Assembly (NCBI GenBank): GCA_025359785.1
Contig: JANYET010000052.1
Coordinates: forward strand, 1-64,000
DNA: 64,000 nucleotides
Origin: Alphaproteobacteria bacterium
Lineage (GTDB): Bacteria > Pseudomonadota > Alphaproteobacteria > Caulobacterales > Caulobacteraceae
Direction of reading: 5' to 3'
How positions within the stretch are numbered: position 1 is the stretch's first letter; each line of letters starts with the position of its first letter. Below, piece by piece: positions 19,642 to 28,534 of the stretch. The position numbers and the translations under genes were made by a program. The notes under the pieces were generated by a model. That model did not search any database, was not told the origin of the DNA, and was given only the letters and a program-made list of their open reading frames with translations.

Positions 19642-19794
19642 GTGGGCCTGATCCTGATCATCATCCTGATTCTGCTGCTGGTCGGCGCGCTGCCGACCTG
19701 GGGCCATTCGCGCAGCTGGGGCTACTTCCCCTCCGGCGGCCTCGGCCTGATCCTGGTGATCATCCTGGTGCTGTTCCTGCTCGGGAAAATCTAG
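19642..19794 (+). CDS. DUF3309 small membrane protein
   Basis: 50 residues from GTG 19642, chosen because GGAGGAGA lies 7 to 8 bases before it and the family begins M-G-L. It consists of two hydrophobic helices around the conserved turn GALPTWGHSRSWGYFPSGG. Found widely in alphaproteobacteria, function unknown, often induced in stress conditions by reports on related small proteins; that last point is not shown here. Confidence 0.85.
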   Translation: MGLILIIILILLLVGALPTWGHSRSWGYFPSGGLGLILVIILVLFLLGKI

Positions 19795-19848
19795 CCCCCT
19801 GACGTCAGATCGAAACTCGCCTAGCATCCCTTGGGAACCGGGGGATGC

Positions 19849-21156
19849 ATGGCGCAGGCTGAAATGACGACAGGACAGCCGATGTCGACCTTCGCCCGGA
19901 TCAAGGCGATCCTGGGCGGGTCGGCCGGCAATCTGGTCGAGTGGTACGACTGGTTCGCCTATTCCTCGACCAGCCTCTATTTCGCCGCCCACTTCTTTCC
20001 CAAGGGCGACGCGACCGCCCAGCAACTTCAGACCGCCGCGATCTTCGCCGCGGGCTTCATCGCCCGGCCCGCCGGCGCCTGGCTGATGGGCATCTACGCC
20101 GATCGGGCGGGACGCCGCGCGGCGCTGACGCTGTCGGTGGCCCTGATGAGCCTGGGCTCCTTCGCCATCGCCATCCTGCCGACCTTCGCCCAGATCGGCG
20201 TGCTGGCGCAGCTCGGCCTGCTGGCCGCGCGACTGGTGCAGGGCCTGTCGCTCGGCGGGGAATATGGCGCCAGCGCCACCTACATGTCGGAGATGGCCGG
20301 CAAGGCGCGGCGCGGCTTCTGGTCGTCCTTCCAATATATGAGCCTGATCGGCGGCCAGGTGCTGGCGTTGTTCGTCCTGGTGATCCTGCAGCATGTGCTT
20401 TCGAAGGCCGACTTGGCGGCCTGGGGCTGGCGTATCCCGTTCGCCATCGGCGGCGGGCTCGCCATCGTGGTCTTCTGGATTCGCACCGGCCTCGACGAGA
20501 CAAAAGCCTATCTGAACGCGGCGACGCCGACCCATGAGCGCGGCCGCACCATGACCCTGCTCCGGGAGCATTCGCGCGAGTTCGGGATTGTCATGGTGCT
20601 GACCGCCGCCGGCTCCTTGGCCTTCTATGCCTACACGACCTACATGCAGAAATTCCTGGTCAACACCGCGGGCTTTTCCAAGGACACCGGCACCGCGATC
20701 ATGGCCGCTGTGCTGCTCGCCTACATGCCCCTGCAGCCGCTGGTCGGCTGGCTTTCGGACAAGGTCGGCCGCAAGACAACCATCGCGGTCGGCCTGGGCC
20801 TCGGCGGGCTGGCCACCTATCCGGTGATGACCGCGATCTCGCACTCGACCTCGGCGCTGATGGCCTTCGGCCTGGTGATGATCCTGGTGGTCTGCCACTC
20901 CGGCTACTCGGCGGTGAACGCGGTGGTGAAGGCCGAACTGTTCCCCGCGCACATCCGGGCGCTGGGCGTCTCCCTGCCCTATGCGCTGGCCAACGCCCTG
21001 TTCGGGGGCACGGCGGAATATGTCGCCGGCTGGCTGAAACAGGCCAAGGCCGAGAGCGGCTTCTACCTCTACGTCGCCGCGGTCATGCTGGTCGGCGCCG
21101 TCGCCGCCGTCCGGCTGCGCAACACCAACGTCACGAGCCTGATCGCCGATGATTGA
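19849..21156 (+). CDS. MFS metabolite:H+ symporter, KgtP-like
   Basis: 435 residues. GNLVEWYDWFAYSSTSLYF is the TM1 signature of the metabolite:H+ symporter group (alpha-ketoglutarate permease KgtP, ProP, ShiA). Also seen are motif A YADRAGRRAAL, GLSLGGEYGASATYMSE in TM4-5, and the second motif A SDKVGRKTT. It imports organic acids into the cytoplasm. GGGGGA precedes ATG 19849. DUF599 follows 3 bases after the stop, so they are probably one transcript. Confidence 0.9.
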   Translation: MAQAEMTTGQPMSTFARIKAILGGSAGNLVEWYDWFAYSSTSLYFAAHFFPKGDATAQQLQTAAIFAAGFIARPAGAWLMGIYADRAGRRAALTLSVALMSLGSFAIAILPTFAQIGVLAQLGLLAARLVQGLSLGGEYGASATYMSEMAGKARRGFWSSFQYMSLIGGQVLALFVLVILQHVLSKADLAAWGWRIPFAIGGGLAIVVFWIRTGLDETKAYLNAATPTHERGRTMTLLREHSREFGIVMVLTAAGSLAFYAYTTYMQKFLVNTAGFSKDTGTAIMAAVLLAYMPLQPLVGWLSDKVGRKTTIAVGLGLGGLATYPVMTAISHSTSALMAFGLVMILVVCHSGYSAVNAVVKAELFPAHIRALGVSLPYALANALFGGTAEYVAGWLKQAKAESGFYLYVAAVMLVGAVAAVRLRNTNVTSLIADD

Positions 21157-21159
21157 CCG

Positions 21160-21894
21160 ATGATTGAATTGGGCCCTCTCGACCTCAGCCCCCTGAACGT
21201 CGCCGCGCTCGGCGTCTTCGCGGTCTGCTGGCTGTTCTACCAGCCGCTGCTGAACCTGCTCAGCCGGCGCGGCGGGGCGGCGATCAACACCGACCTGATG
21301 ATCGTGCGCGGCGCCTGGATGCACAACATGGCCCGGCGCGAAGGCCGGTTCATGGACGGCCAGCTGCTGGCCCAGACCCTGACCTCGTCGACCTTCTTCG
21401 CCTCGTCGAACCTGATCCTGATCGCGGCGGCCGCCAGCGTGCTGTTCGGTGGCCAGGCGAGTTTCCACAACGTCTCCAGCCTGGAGGTGATCAGGACGTC
21501 CTCGCGGTTGCTGTTTCAGGCCCAGCTCGGCCTCGTGGTCCTGACGCTGGCCCGCGGCCTGCTGGATTTCATCTGGGGCATCCGCCAGCTCAACTATGTG
21601 CTGGCCGCTATCGGCGCGATCCCGGAGCGGGCGGACGACGCCGCGCACCATGCCTATGGCGACGCCGCCGCGCGGATTCTCAATCCGGCCCTGCACTCGG
21701 TGAACTCCGGCGTGCGCGGCTACTATTTCGCGCTCGCCGCCGCGGCCTGGCTGTTCGGGCCGATCGCGTTCATCGCCGCCACCCTGGGCGCGACCGGCCT
21801 GCTGTTCTGGCGCCAGCGCCGCTCGTCGGCCGCCTATGCCATCGCCGATCTGCGAAAGCTGCTGGAGACGCCGGCCGAGCCGCCAGGGCGCTGA
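21160..21894 (+). CDS. DUF599 family membrane protein
   Basis: 244 residues with about four membrane helices. The family signature is the cytosolic block WMHNMARREGRFMDGQLL followed by SSTFFASSNLILI, and LGLVVLTLARGLLDFIWGIRQLNY in pieces. DUF599 proteins have no known function. Begins 4 bases after the symporter stop, suggesting co-expression. Confidence 0.88.
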   Translation: MIELGPLDLSPLNVAALGVFAVCWLFYQPLLNLLSRRGGAAINTDLMIVRGAWMHNMARREGRFMDGQLLAQTLTSSTFFASSNLILIAAAASVLFGGQASFHNVSSLEVIRTSSRLLFQAQLGLVVLTLARGLLDFIWGIRQLNYVLAAIGAIPERADDAAHHAYGDAAARILNPALHSVNSGVRGYYFALAAAAWLFGPIAFIAATLGATGLLFWRQRRSSAAYAIADLRKLLETPAEPPGR

Positions 21895-22007
21895 ATTCGC
21901 CCCACCTGAATTTGCGGGCCCTGTCGAATCCGCCGGGTCAGCCGCGTCTCTTCCGTGACGCGGCGGTACGCGTCAGCCAAGCTGGCTCATCCGATGGGGA
22001 CCCCGAC

Positions 22008-22346
22008 ATGCAATATCTGCTGATCATCTACGGCGACGAAAGCCTCGACGACCCCGTGACGCTGCAGGAGATCACCGCGGCCCACATGCGTCTGGGCGCG
22101 GAGCTGCGGGAAGCCGGCGCGATCGTCGGCGGCGATCGCCTGAAGCCGTCCGATACCGCCACCACGATCCGCACCGCCGGCGGCGCGCAGACCCTGCATG
22201 ACGGCCCCTACGCCGAGACCCGCGAGCAACTCGCCGGCTACTACCTGATCGAGGCGGCCGATCTCGACGCCGCCATCGCCTGGGGCCGGAAGATTCCCGG
22301 CGGCCCGAACTACGCCATCGAGGTTCGGCCGATCTGGCCGATCTGA
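22008..22346 (+). CDS. YCII-related (DGPF) protein
   Basis: 112 residues from ATG 22008. Ferredoxin-like fold: MQYLLIIYGDE, then HMRLGAELREAGAIVGGDRL, the DGPY (usual DGPF) motif, ETREQLAGYYLIEAADLDAA and IEVRPI. These proteins are partners of ECF42 sigma factors, encoded directly upstream; they are proposed to act on the sigma factor or in the stress it responds to. The ECF gene begins 3 bases after the stop. A truncated relative is at 55638-55802. Confidence 0.9.
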   Translation: MQYLLIIYGDESLDDPVTLQEITAAHMRLGAELREAGAIVGGDRLKPSDTATTIRTAGGAQTLHDGPYAETREQLAGYYLIEAADLDAAIAWGRKIPGGPNYAIEVRPIWPI

Positions 22347-22349
22347 GCC

Positions 22350-23582
22350 ATGGACGCCGAGGCGGCTCTTGACGCGGCCGTGCGCGAGGCGGGCGACCGC
22401 ATCCGCGCGGCGCTGGCCATCCGCTTCCGCGACCTGGATATGGCCGAGGAGGCCTTCGCCTTCGCGAGCCTGCGGGCCATGGAAACCTGGAGCCGCGACG
22501 GCCCGCCGCGCGATCCGGCCGCATGGCTCTACACCGTGGGCCGCAGACGGGCCTTCGACCTCGGCCGGCGCGCCAAGGTTCGGACGAGCGCGGTCCTCGA
22601 CGCCCCGGAGCCCGCGCCCGATCCGGAGAGCATCCTGATCGCGGCGTTCGAGCCGATCCCCGACGAGCGGCTGCGGCTGATCTTCGTCTGCTGTCACCCC
22701 GCGCTGGCGCCCGAGGCGCGGATCGCCCTGACGCTCCGCACGCTCTGCGGCCTGTCGGTGGAGCGCCTGGCGCGGGCGTGGCTGACCAGCGAGGTGGCGA
22801 TGTTGCAGCGGCTGACGCGGGCCAAGCGCAAGATCCGCGACACCCGCATTCGTTTCGAGATCCCCGAGCCCGACGCCTGGGGCGAGCGGCTTGAGACGGT
22901 CCTGGCGACCCTGGAGATCGCCTATGCCCAGGCCTACGAGGACGCGGGCGGGACCTCCGACGCCGCCGGGCTGGCGCACGAGACCCTGCGGCTCTCCGGC
23001 CTGCTCTGCGACCTGGCGCCGAACGAGCCGGAGGTGCTGGGTCTCGCGGCCCTGATCCGGCTGACGGAATCCCGCCGGCCGGCGCGGCTCGACGAGCGGG
23101 GCGCGATGATCCCGCTGTCCGAGCAGGCGGTGGCGCTCTGGGATAGCCGCCTGATCGCCGAGGCCGCGGCCCTGCTGCGACGCGCCGCCCAACTCGGCCG
23201 CAGCGGACCCTATCAGCTGATGGCGACCATCCACGCGGTGCACGCCGCCCGGCGCGAGACCGGCGTCACCGGCTGGGCTGATATCGTCCTGCTCTACGAC
23301 ATGCTGCTGGCCGTGCGTCCATCGGCGGTGGCGCAGGTCAATCGCGCGGTGGCGGTGGGCGAAGCGCAAGGGGCCGACGCGGGGCTGGCCGCGCTCGCCG
23401 CGGTTTCCGATCCGGCGCGGCTGGCGGGCTGGCTACCCTATCAGGCCGCGCTCGCTGGCCTGCGCGCCCAGGCGGACCTGAAGGCCGAGGCCGCCGAGGC
23501 GCTGCGCGCGGCCCTGGCCCTGCGCCCTGCGCCGGCCGAGCGGCTGTTTCTGGCCCATCGCCTGGGCGAACTCGGCGCCTGA
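22350..23582 (+). CDS. ECF RNA polymerase sigma factor, ECF42 type
   Basis: 410 residues, far longer than a typical ECF factor. Regions 2 and 4 occupy the first 180 residues (PAAWLYTVGRRRAFDLGRR; LRTLCGLSVERLARAWLTSE), followed by a helical TPR-like C-terminal domain (DUF6596) containing LARAW/RAKRKIRD to LFLAHRLGELG. ECF42 members have no classical anti-sigma factor; the C-terminal domain regulates activity and the DGPF/YCII protein is the usual neighbour, as here. Target promoters are unknown but commonly include its own operon. Confidence 0.9.
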   Translation: MDAEAALDAAVREAGDRIRAALAIRFRDLDMAEEAFAFASLRAMETWSRDGPPRDPAAWLYTVGRRRAFDLGRRAKVRTSAVLDAPEPAPDPESILIAAFEPIPDERLRLIFVCCHPALAPEARIALTLRTLCGLSVERLARAWLTSEVAMLQRLTRAKRKIRDTRIRFEIPEPDAWGERLETVLATLEIAYAQAYEDAGGTSDAAGLAHETLRLSGLLCDLAPNEPEVLGLAALIRLTESRRPARLDERGAMIPLSEQAVALWDSRLIAEAAALLRRAAQLGRSGPYQLMATIHAVHAARRETGVTGWADIVLLYDMLLAVRPSAVAQVNRAVAVGEAQGADAGLAALAAVSDPARLAGWLPYQAALAGLRAQADLKAEAAEALRAALALRPAPAERLFLAHRLGELGA

Positions 23583-23621
23583 GCCTTTCCATCCGCCGCC
23601 GGGCTTGGAATAAGGTCCGGC

Positions 23622-25397
23622 ATGGACGCCGATCCCGCCTTCACCGCCGCACCCTTCCGCGACCCACGCTATGCGCCGCGCAGGCTGGAGGTCGAGCACC
23701 GGGCCGGCGGCGAGATGGTGCTCACCAACCCGACGCCCTATTCGACCAGGTTTCAGACGATGACCGCGGCGCTCGCCCACTGGGCGCAGGCCGCGCCCGA
23801 GCGGATCTGGCTGGCGGAACGGTCCGGCGAGGGCTGGCGGACCATAACCTTCGGCGAGGCGCACGCGCAGGTGGAAGCCATCGCCGGCTCCCTTACCGCG
23901 CTTGGCGTCGTGCGGCGGGAGCCGCTGCTGATCCTCGCGGGCAACGGCATTGACCACGCCCTGATCAGCTATGCCGCCATGAGCCAACGGATGCCGATCG
24001 CCCCGGTCTCGCCGCAGTACGGCCTGCGCAACGCCAACCCGGCGCGGCTGGCCCGGGCCCTGAAGGTGCTCAAGCCGGCGTGCGTCTACACCGACGACGC
24101 TGAGCTGTTCGGCGAAGGCCTGCTGCAGCCCGGCCTGGCGGGCCTGCCGGTGATCGCCTCGAAGAACCCGGGGCCGCGCCATATCCCCTTCGCCGGGATG
24201 CTGAAAGGAACCCGTGAGGTCGCCAACGCCCGGCCGAGCGACCCGGCCAAATATCTGCTGACCTCCGGTTCGACCGGCCATCCGAAGGCGGTGATCGGCA
24301 GCCACGGCAATATCAGCCTGAACTCCGCCCAGATCACCGCCTGCTTCAACGATCCCGACCCGCCGGTGATGGTCAACTCCGCACCCTGGAGCCACAGCCT
24401 GGGCGCCAATTCGATCCTGCACATGAGCCTGCACCGCGGCGGCACGCTGTATATCGACCATGGCCAGCCGACGGCGGCGCGGTTTGGCGAAACCGTGCGG
24501 AACCTGAAGGCGATCTCGCCCACCTATCAGAACATGGTCCCGGCCGGCTGGATGCTGTTCGTCGACGAGCTGGAGAAGGACCGCCAGCTCGCCAAGCGGT
24601 TCTTCGAGAAGGTGCGCGTCCTGCAATATGGCGGCGCGGCCCTGGGCCAGGCCGTCGCCGACCGCATTCAGGCCGTCGCCGTTCGGACCGTGGGCGAGAA
24701 GATCAGCTTCGCCTCCGGCTACGGTGCCACCGAGACCGGACCCACGGCCTGCAACGTCCACTGGCCCAACGACGTCATGGGCCTGATCGGCCTGCCGGTG
24801 CCCGGTACATCGGTGCGGCTGGTGCCGCAGGCCGGAAAGCTCGACTTCCGGGTCAAGGGACCGCAGATCACCAAGGGCTATCTGGGCCTACCCGCCGTCT
24901 CGGCAGAGGCCTTCGACGACCAGGGCTACTATGTGCTGGGCGACGCCGCCGGTTTCGTCGACCCGGACGATCCGGCCCAGGGCATGGTCTTCGACGGCCG
25001 GCTTTCGGAGAACTTCAAGCTCGCTTCGGGTACGTTCGTGGGCGTGGGCGACCTGCGCATCGGCGCGATTTCGACGATCGGCGGCGCGGTGACCGACGCC
25101 GTGGTCTGTGGCGAAGGACAGGCGAGCGTGGGGTTGCTGCTCTATCCCAATCCACGGCTTTCGACCGTCGAGGTGTCGACGGCGGTCCGCAATGGCCTGG
25201 CCACCTTCAACGCCAAGGCCCGCGGCTCCGGCGGCCGCGTCGCCCGCGCGCTCGTCCTGCCCGACGCCCCCGATCCGGTCTCCGGTGAGATCACCGACAA
25301 GGGCTATATCGCCCAGTCGCTGGCTCGCCAGCGTCGGGCCGACGCGATCGCCCGCCTCTTTGCAAACCCGCCTTCCTCCGACGTGATGGTGTTTTGA
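23622..25397 (+). CDS. Feruloyl-CoA synthetase-like AMP-forming ligase
   Basis: 591 residues. P-loop LLTSGSTGHPKAVIGSH, adenylation motif GYGATETGP, and the C-terminal hinge DGRLSENFKLASGTFVGVG are of the ANL superfamily. The overall sequence (N-terminal TNPTPYSTR, PVSPQYGL) matches feruloyl-CoA synthetases (Fcs), which activate ferulate or p-coumarate to CoA thioesters. The classical Fcs partner enoyl-CoA hydratase (Ech) is not adjacent; instead a ThDP enzyme begins right after the stop, so the substrate may differ. Confidence 0.85.
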   Translation: MDADPAFTAAPFRDPRYAPRRLEVEHRAGGEMVLTNPTPYSTRFQTMTAALAHWAQAAPERIWLAERSGEGWRTITFGEAHAQVEAIAGSLTALGVVRREPLLILAGNGIDHALISYAAMSQRMPIAPVSPQYGLRNANPARLARALKVLKPACVYTDDAELFGEGLLQPGLAGLPVIASKNPGPRHIPFAGMLKGTREVANARPSDPAKYLLTSGSTGHPKAVIGSHGNISLNSAQITACFNDPDPPVMVNSAPWSHSLGANSILHMSLHRGGTLYIDHGQPTAARFGETVRNLKAISPTYQNMVPAGWMLFVDELEKDRQLAKRFFEKVRVLQYGGAALGQAVADRIQAVAVRTVGEKISFASGYGATETGPTACNVHWPNDVMGLIGLPVPGTSVRLVPQAGKLDFRVKGPQITKGYLGLPAVSAEAFDDQGYYVLGDAAGFVDPDDPAQGMVFDGRLSENFKLASGTFVGVGDLRIGAISTIGGAVTDAVVCGEGQASVGLLLYPNPRLSTVEVSTAVRNGLATFNAKARGSGGRVARALVLPDAPDPVSGEITDKGYIAQSLARQRRADAIARLFANPPSSDVMVF

Positions 25398-25414
25398 ATG
25401 CCAAAGGCTATCGC

Positions 25415-26956
25415 ATGAACGGCGCCGACGCCCTGCTCGCGACCCTGGTGGCCAACGAGGTCACCGCCTGTTTCGCCAACCCCGGGACCAGCGAGATGCA
25501 GTTCGTCGCCGCGCTCGACCGCAGCCCGAGGATGCGGCCGGTGCTCTGCCTGTTCGAAGGCGTGGCGACCGGCGCGGCCGACGGCTATGGCCGCGTTGCC
25601 GACAAGCCGGCCTGCACCCTGCTGCACCTGGGTCCCGGCTACGCCAACGGCGCGGCGAACCTGCACAATGCGCGGCGCGCCCATACCCCGATCGTCAATG
25701 TGATCGGCGACCACGCCACCTATCACCGCCAGTACGACGCGCCGCTCAACTCCGATATCGCCGCGCTCGCCGCGCCGAGTTCGGTCTGGGTGAAGTCCGC
25801 CGACAGCGCCGACGCCGTCGCGGGCCTCGCCGCCGAGGCGGTGGCCGCGAGCCTCACGGCCCCTGGCGGCCCGGCCAGCCTGATCCTGCCGGCCGACTCA
25901 GCCTGGCTGGAGACCTCGGGCGAGGCGGTGCTGGCCCAGAAGCCGGCGCGGCCCGCGCCCGCCAGCTCAGCTGTGGACGCCGCGGCCCGAGCGCTGAAGA
26001 CCGCCGCCAAGCCGGTGATCCTGATCGGCGGGCAGGCCTGCCGCGCCGAGGGCCTGGCCCAGGCCGCGCGCCTGCAGGCGGCCGGCGTGACAGTCTATTG
26101 CGACACCTTCGTCTCGCGCCAGCCGCGCGGCGCCGGCGCCTTCGCGCCGAAAAAAATGCCCTACTTCGGCGAGATGGCCCTGGCTGAGCTGGAGGGCGTC
26201 GACCTGATGGTGTTCGCGGGCACGACCCGGCCGGTGGCCTTTTTCGCCTATCCGAACCGCCCGAGCGTGCTGGTTCCCGAGGGCTGCGCGACCCTGACGC
26301 TGGCCGAGCGGGCGGAGGACGCGGTCGCGGGCCTCGCCGCGCTGGCCGATGCGCTCGGCGCGCCAGCCCAGGGTCCGAGCCAGGCGCTGGCCCTGCCGGA
26401 CGCGGCGCCCAGCGGCAAGCAGACCGCCTATACCGTCGGCGCCTCGATCGCCCGGCACATGCCGCAGGGCGCCATTGTCTGCGACGACGCGGTGACGTCC
26501 GGCGCGGGTGTCGCGGCGGCCGGCATGACCGCCCGGCCGCATGAAGTGCTGGCGCTGACCGGCGGGGCCATCGGTATCGGCCTGCCGCTGGCGGTCGGCG
26601 CGGCGGTCGCGGCGCCGGACCGCAAGGTGATCTCGCTGAACGGCGACGGGGCGGCGATGTACACGATCCAGGCGCTCTGGACGCTGGCGCGGGAAAACCT
26701 CGATGTCACCGTCGTGGTCTTCGCCAACAACAGCTACCGCATCCTCAACATCGAGATGACCCGCACCGGCGCCGGCGAGGCCGGACCCCAGGCCGCCAGG
26801 CTGCTGGGGCTCGGCGACCCGCCCCTCGACTGGGTGCCGCTGGCCAAGGGGCTGGGCCTGCCGGCCGTCCGCTGCGCCACCGCCGAGGATTTCGAGAAAG
26901 CCTTCGCCGGCGCCATGGCCCAGCGCGGCCCGATGTTCATCGAAGCGGTGATCTGA
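25415..26956 (+). CDS. ThDP-dependent enzyme (acetolactate synthase/benzoylformate decarboxylase-like)
   Basis: 513 residues from ATG 25415. Cofactor Glu in LFEGVATGAADGYGR, cofactor/metal motif GDGAAMYTIQALWTLAREN to FANNSY (GDG-x24-NN), and the middle Rossmann domain. These are shared by acetolactate synthase, benzoylformate decarboxylase and 2-hydroxyacyl-CoA lyase. It is probably cytoplasmic, with Mg2+ and ThDP. It lies 17 bases after the feruloyl-CoA synthetase-like stop and should be co-transcribed. I think catabolic rather than branched-chain biosynthesis, because no small regulatory subunit (ilvH) follows. Confidence 0.85.
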   Translation: MNGADALLATLVANEVTACFANPGTSEMQFVAALDRSPRMRPVLCLFEGVATGAADGYGRVADKPACTLLHLGPGYANGAANLHNARRAHTPIVNVIGDHATYHRQYDAPLNSDIAALAAPSSVWVKSADSADAVAGLAAEAVAASLTAPGGPASLILPADSAWLETSGEAVLAQKPARPAPASSAVDAAARALKTAAKPVILIGGQACRAEGLAQAARLQAAGVTVYCDTFVSRQPRGAGAFAPKKMPYFGEMALAELEGVDLMVFAGTTRPVAFFAYPNRPSVLVPEGCATLTLAERAEDAVAGLAALADALGAPAQGPSQALALPDAAPSGKQTAYTVGASIARHMPQGAIVCDDAVTSGAGVAAAGMTARPHEVLALTGGAIGIGLPLAVGAAVAAPDRKVISLNGDGAAMYTIQALWTLARENLDVTVVVFANNSYRILNIEMTRTGAGEAGPQAARLLGLGDPPLDWVPLAKGLGLPAVRCATAEDFEKAFAGAMAQRGPMFIEAVI

Positions 26957-26962
26957 ATCAGA

Positions 26963-26994
26963 AAGGCCCGCGGGGTGCGAACCCCGCGGGCCTT
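26963..26994. terminator. Bidirectional intrinsic terminator
   Basis: AAGGCCCGCGGGGT (26963-26976), loop GCGA, ACCCCGCGGGCCTT (26981-26994): a perfect 14-base stem between the convergent genes ending at 26956 and 27020. It is flanked on the reverse side by CTTTCTGA and forward by TTAATGAG. Confidence 0.85.
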
Positions 26995-27019
26995 AATGAG
27001 ATCAACCGATCAGAGGGCC

Positions 27020-28363
27020 TCAGCCCTTCCGCTTGTTGGTCGGCAGGATGCAGTTGCCGGCCATGCTGCAGGCGATGACATCCTTGGCCGTCGACGGATT
27101 TTCGAACACGATCATGTAGCCCGGCAGGCCGTCAGAGCAGGCGACTTCCAGGCGCATCGTGCCGTCCGCGGCCTTCAGCGGCGAGCCGGTCGAGGAGACC
27201 GTGCATTCCTTCTTGTCGAACTTGCGGAGGTCGCTGGTCAGACCGGCGAAATCCGGCTTGCCGAGCGTGCACTTGTAGCCCGCCAGCAGCGCATGGCCGC
27301 AGTCGAGGACCACGCCCTTGCCGGTGGCTGGGAACATGCCCAGCGCGCCGACGCCGTCGCCGCAGACCAGCTCGACCACTTCCTTGTCGCCGGCGCTCGG
27401 AAACACGGCGTATCGGCTGACCTGGCAGCTGGATCCGGCGCTCTTGGCGAGCCGGGTGTAGAGGCCGGCCTGCTCGGCGGTGGCCGCGCGGGTGTCGGTC
27501 AGGGTGCAGGAGCCGCCCGGGGCCTTGGCGCAGTCGATGGTGGTGGCGATCGCACCTTTGCTGTCCACCTTGTAGATGTAGCCCTTGCCGTCGGCGCAGG
27601 AGACCTCATACCCCTCGGTGCCATCGACGAAGAGGCCGACGAAGCGGCGGTCCTTGACGGTGCAGCCGTTGTTGGCGACCTGGGCGAAGTGGTCGATCAC
27701 CGCGTTGCGGGCGGTGACCGGGTTCAGGATGCACTTGATGTTGCCGTCGGCCGCGTCATAGGCGAGGCAGTTGACGGCGGTCGCGTCCTTGCCGGTGTCC
27801 AGCGGCGCGCTGCCGGTCAGCACATAGCCGGAGCCACCGGGACAGGAGACCTCGATCAAGGTGCTGGTCTTGGTCTGGCCGATGCCGCGGACCTTGTCGG
27901 GAGCGCAGTTGATCTTGGCCTTGGCCAGCAGCGGCGCCATGGCCGTCATCGGATCGAGATTGGCCGGCAGAATGCAGGGATTGGCCGGCTTGGTCGCCGG
28001 GTCGGCCGGGTTGTTAGCCTCGATACAGCTGAAGGCCGTGGCGCCGGTCGCGCTGCTTTGCAGCAGATAGCCCATGCCGCCCTGGCAGGCGACTTCATAG
28101 AGGCTGGAGCCCAGCGAGCCGGTCTTCTTGTCGGCCGCTACCTTGCCGACCAGGCGCGCGTCGGTCACCTGGCATGGCACGCCCGCGGTTCCGACCAACG
28201 CCGGGGCGTCGGCCATGCCTTGCTTGCGCGCGTCGGCCGTGACCTTGGCCGGCGGCGGCATGGTGACGCCGCCAGCCTTGGGCAGGCGCTGCGCCAGAGC
28301 GGCGGTGGGCGCCATCACGGCGATGATAAGGGCGGCGAGCAGCCCCAATCTCATTGGCCTCAT
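27020..28363 (-). CDS. Secreted protein of five tandem four-cysteine repeats
   Basis: 447 residues from ATG 28363 with GGAGAGAC upstream (a longer frame to 28483 lacks a signal peptide). Signal peptide ends AALAQ (residue 25). The mature part is five repeats of about 75-90 residues, each with exactly four cysteines: 64/93/113/130, 153/174/199/211, 234/256/278/286, 313/334/355/365, 387/409/432/438. The pattern is C-x5-R-x-VG ... YEVxCxxGxGY ... C ... C-x-L. Presumably ten disulfides in the periplasm. No known domain is recognised; relatives in Caulobacterales are described as hypothetical. Convergent with the ThDP gene. Confidence 0.8.
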   Translation of the reverse strand: MRPMRLGLLAALIIAVMAPTAALAQRLPKAGGVTMPPPAKVTADARKQGMADAPALVGTAGVPCQVTDARLVGKVAADKKTGSLGSSLYEVACQGGMGYLLQSSATGATAFSCIEANNPADPATKPANPCILPANLDPMTAMAPLLAKAKINCAPDKVRGIGQTKTSTLIEVSCPGGSGYVLTGSAPLDTGKDATAVNCLAYDAADGNIKCILNPVTARNAVIDHFAQVANNGCTVKDRRFVGLFVDGTEGYEVSCADGKGYIYKVDSKGAIATTIDCAKAPGGSCTLTDTRAATAEQAGLYTRLAKSAGSSCQVSRYAVFPSAGDKEVVELVCGDGVGALGMFPATGKGVVLDCGHALLAGYKCTLGKPDFAGLTSDLRKFDKKECTVSSTGSPLKAADGTMRLEVACSDGLPGYMIVFENPSTAKDVIACSMAGNCILPTNKRKG

Positions 28364-28534
28364 GACTTCAGTCTCTCCTGGACGTTTGCGTCGGGCGTTC
28401 GCCCTTCGGGGCCCATAAGCGCCATGAACCGCGCAGGGGTCAAGACGACGGTAGGGCTTCGCGAAACTTCGGCGCACTTCCAACGGCTTAGCGAACGGCG
28501 TTGGGCTTTCCGCCAGACGGGGTGTGAACCGATC

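Noticed and set aside
19555-21696. Long reverse-strand open frame (713 codons) over the KgtP-like and DUF599 genes
   Set aside because: Mirrors a well-supported membrane transporter in another frame. The translation is Gln/Arg/His/Asp-rich noise from GC-biased third positions, with no family motif.
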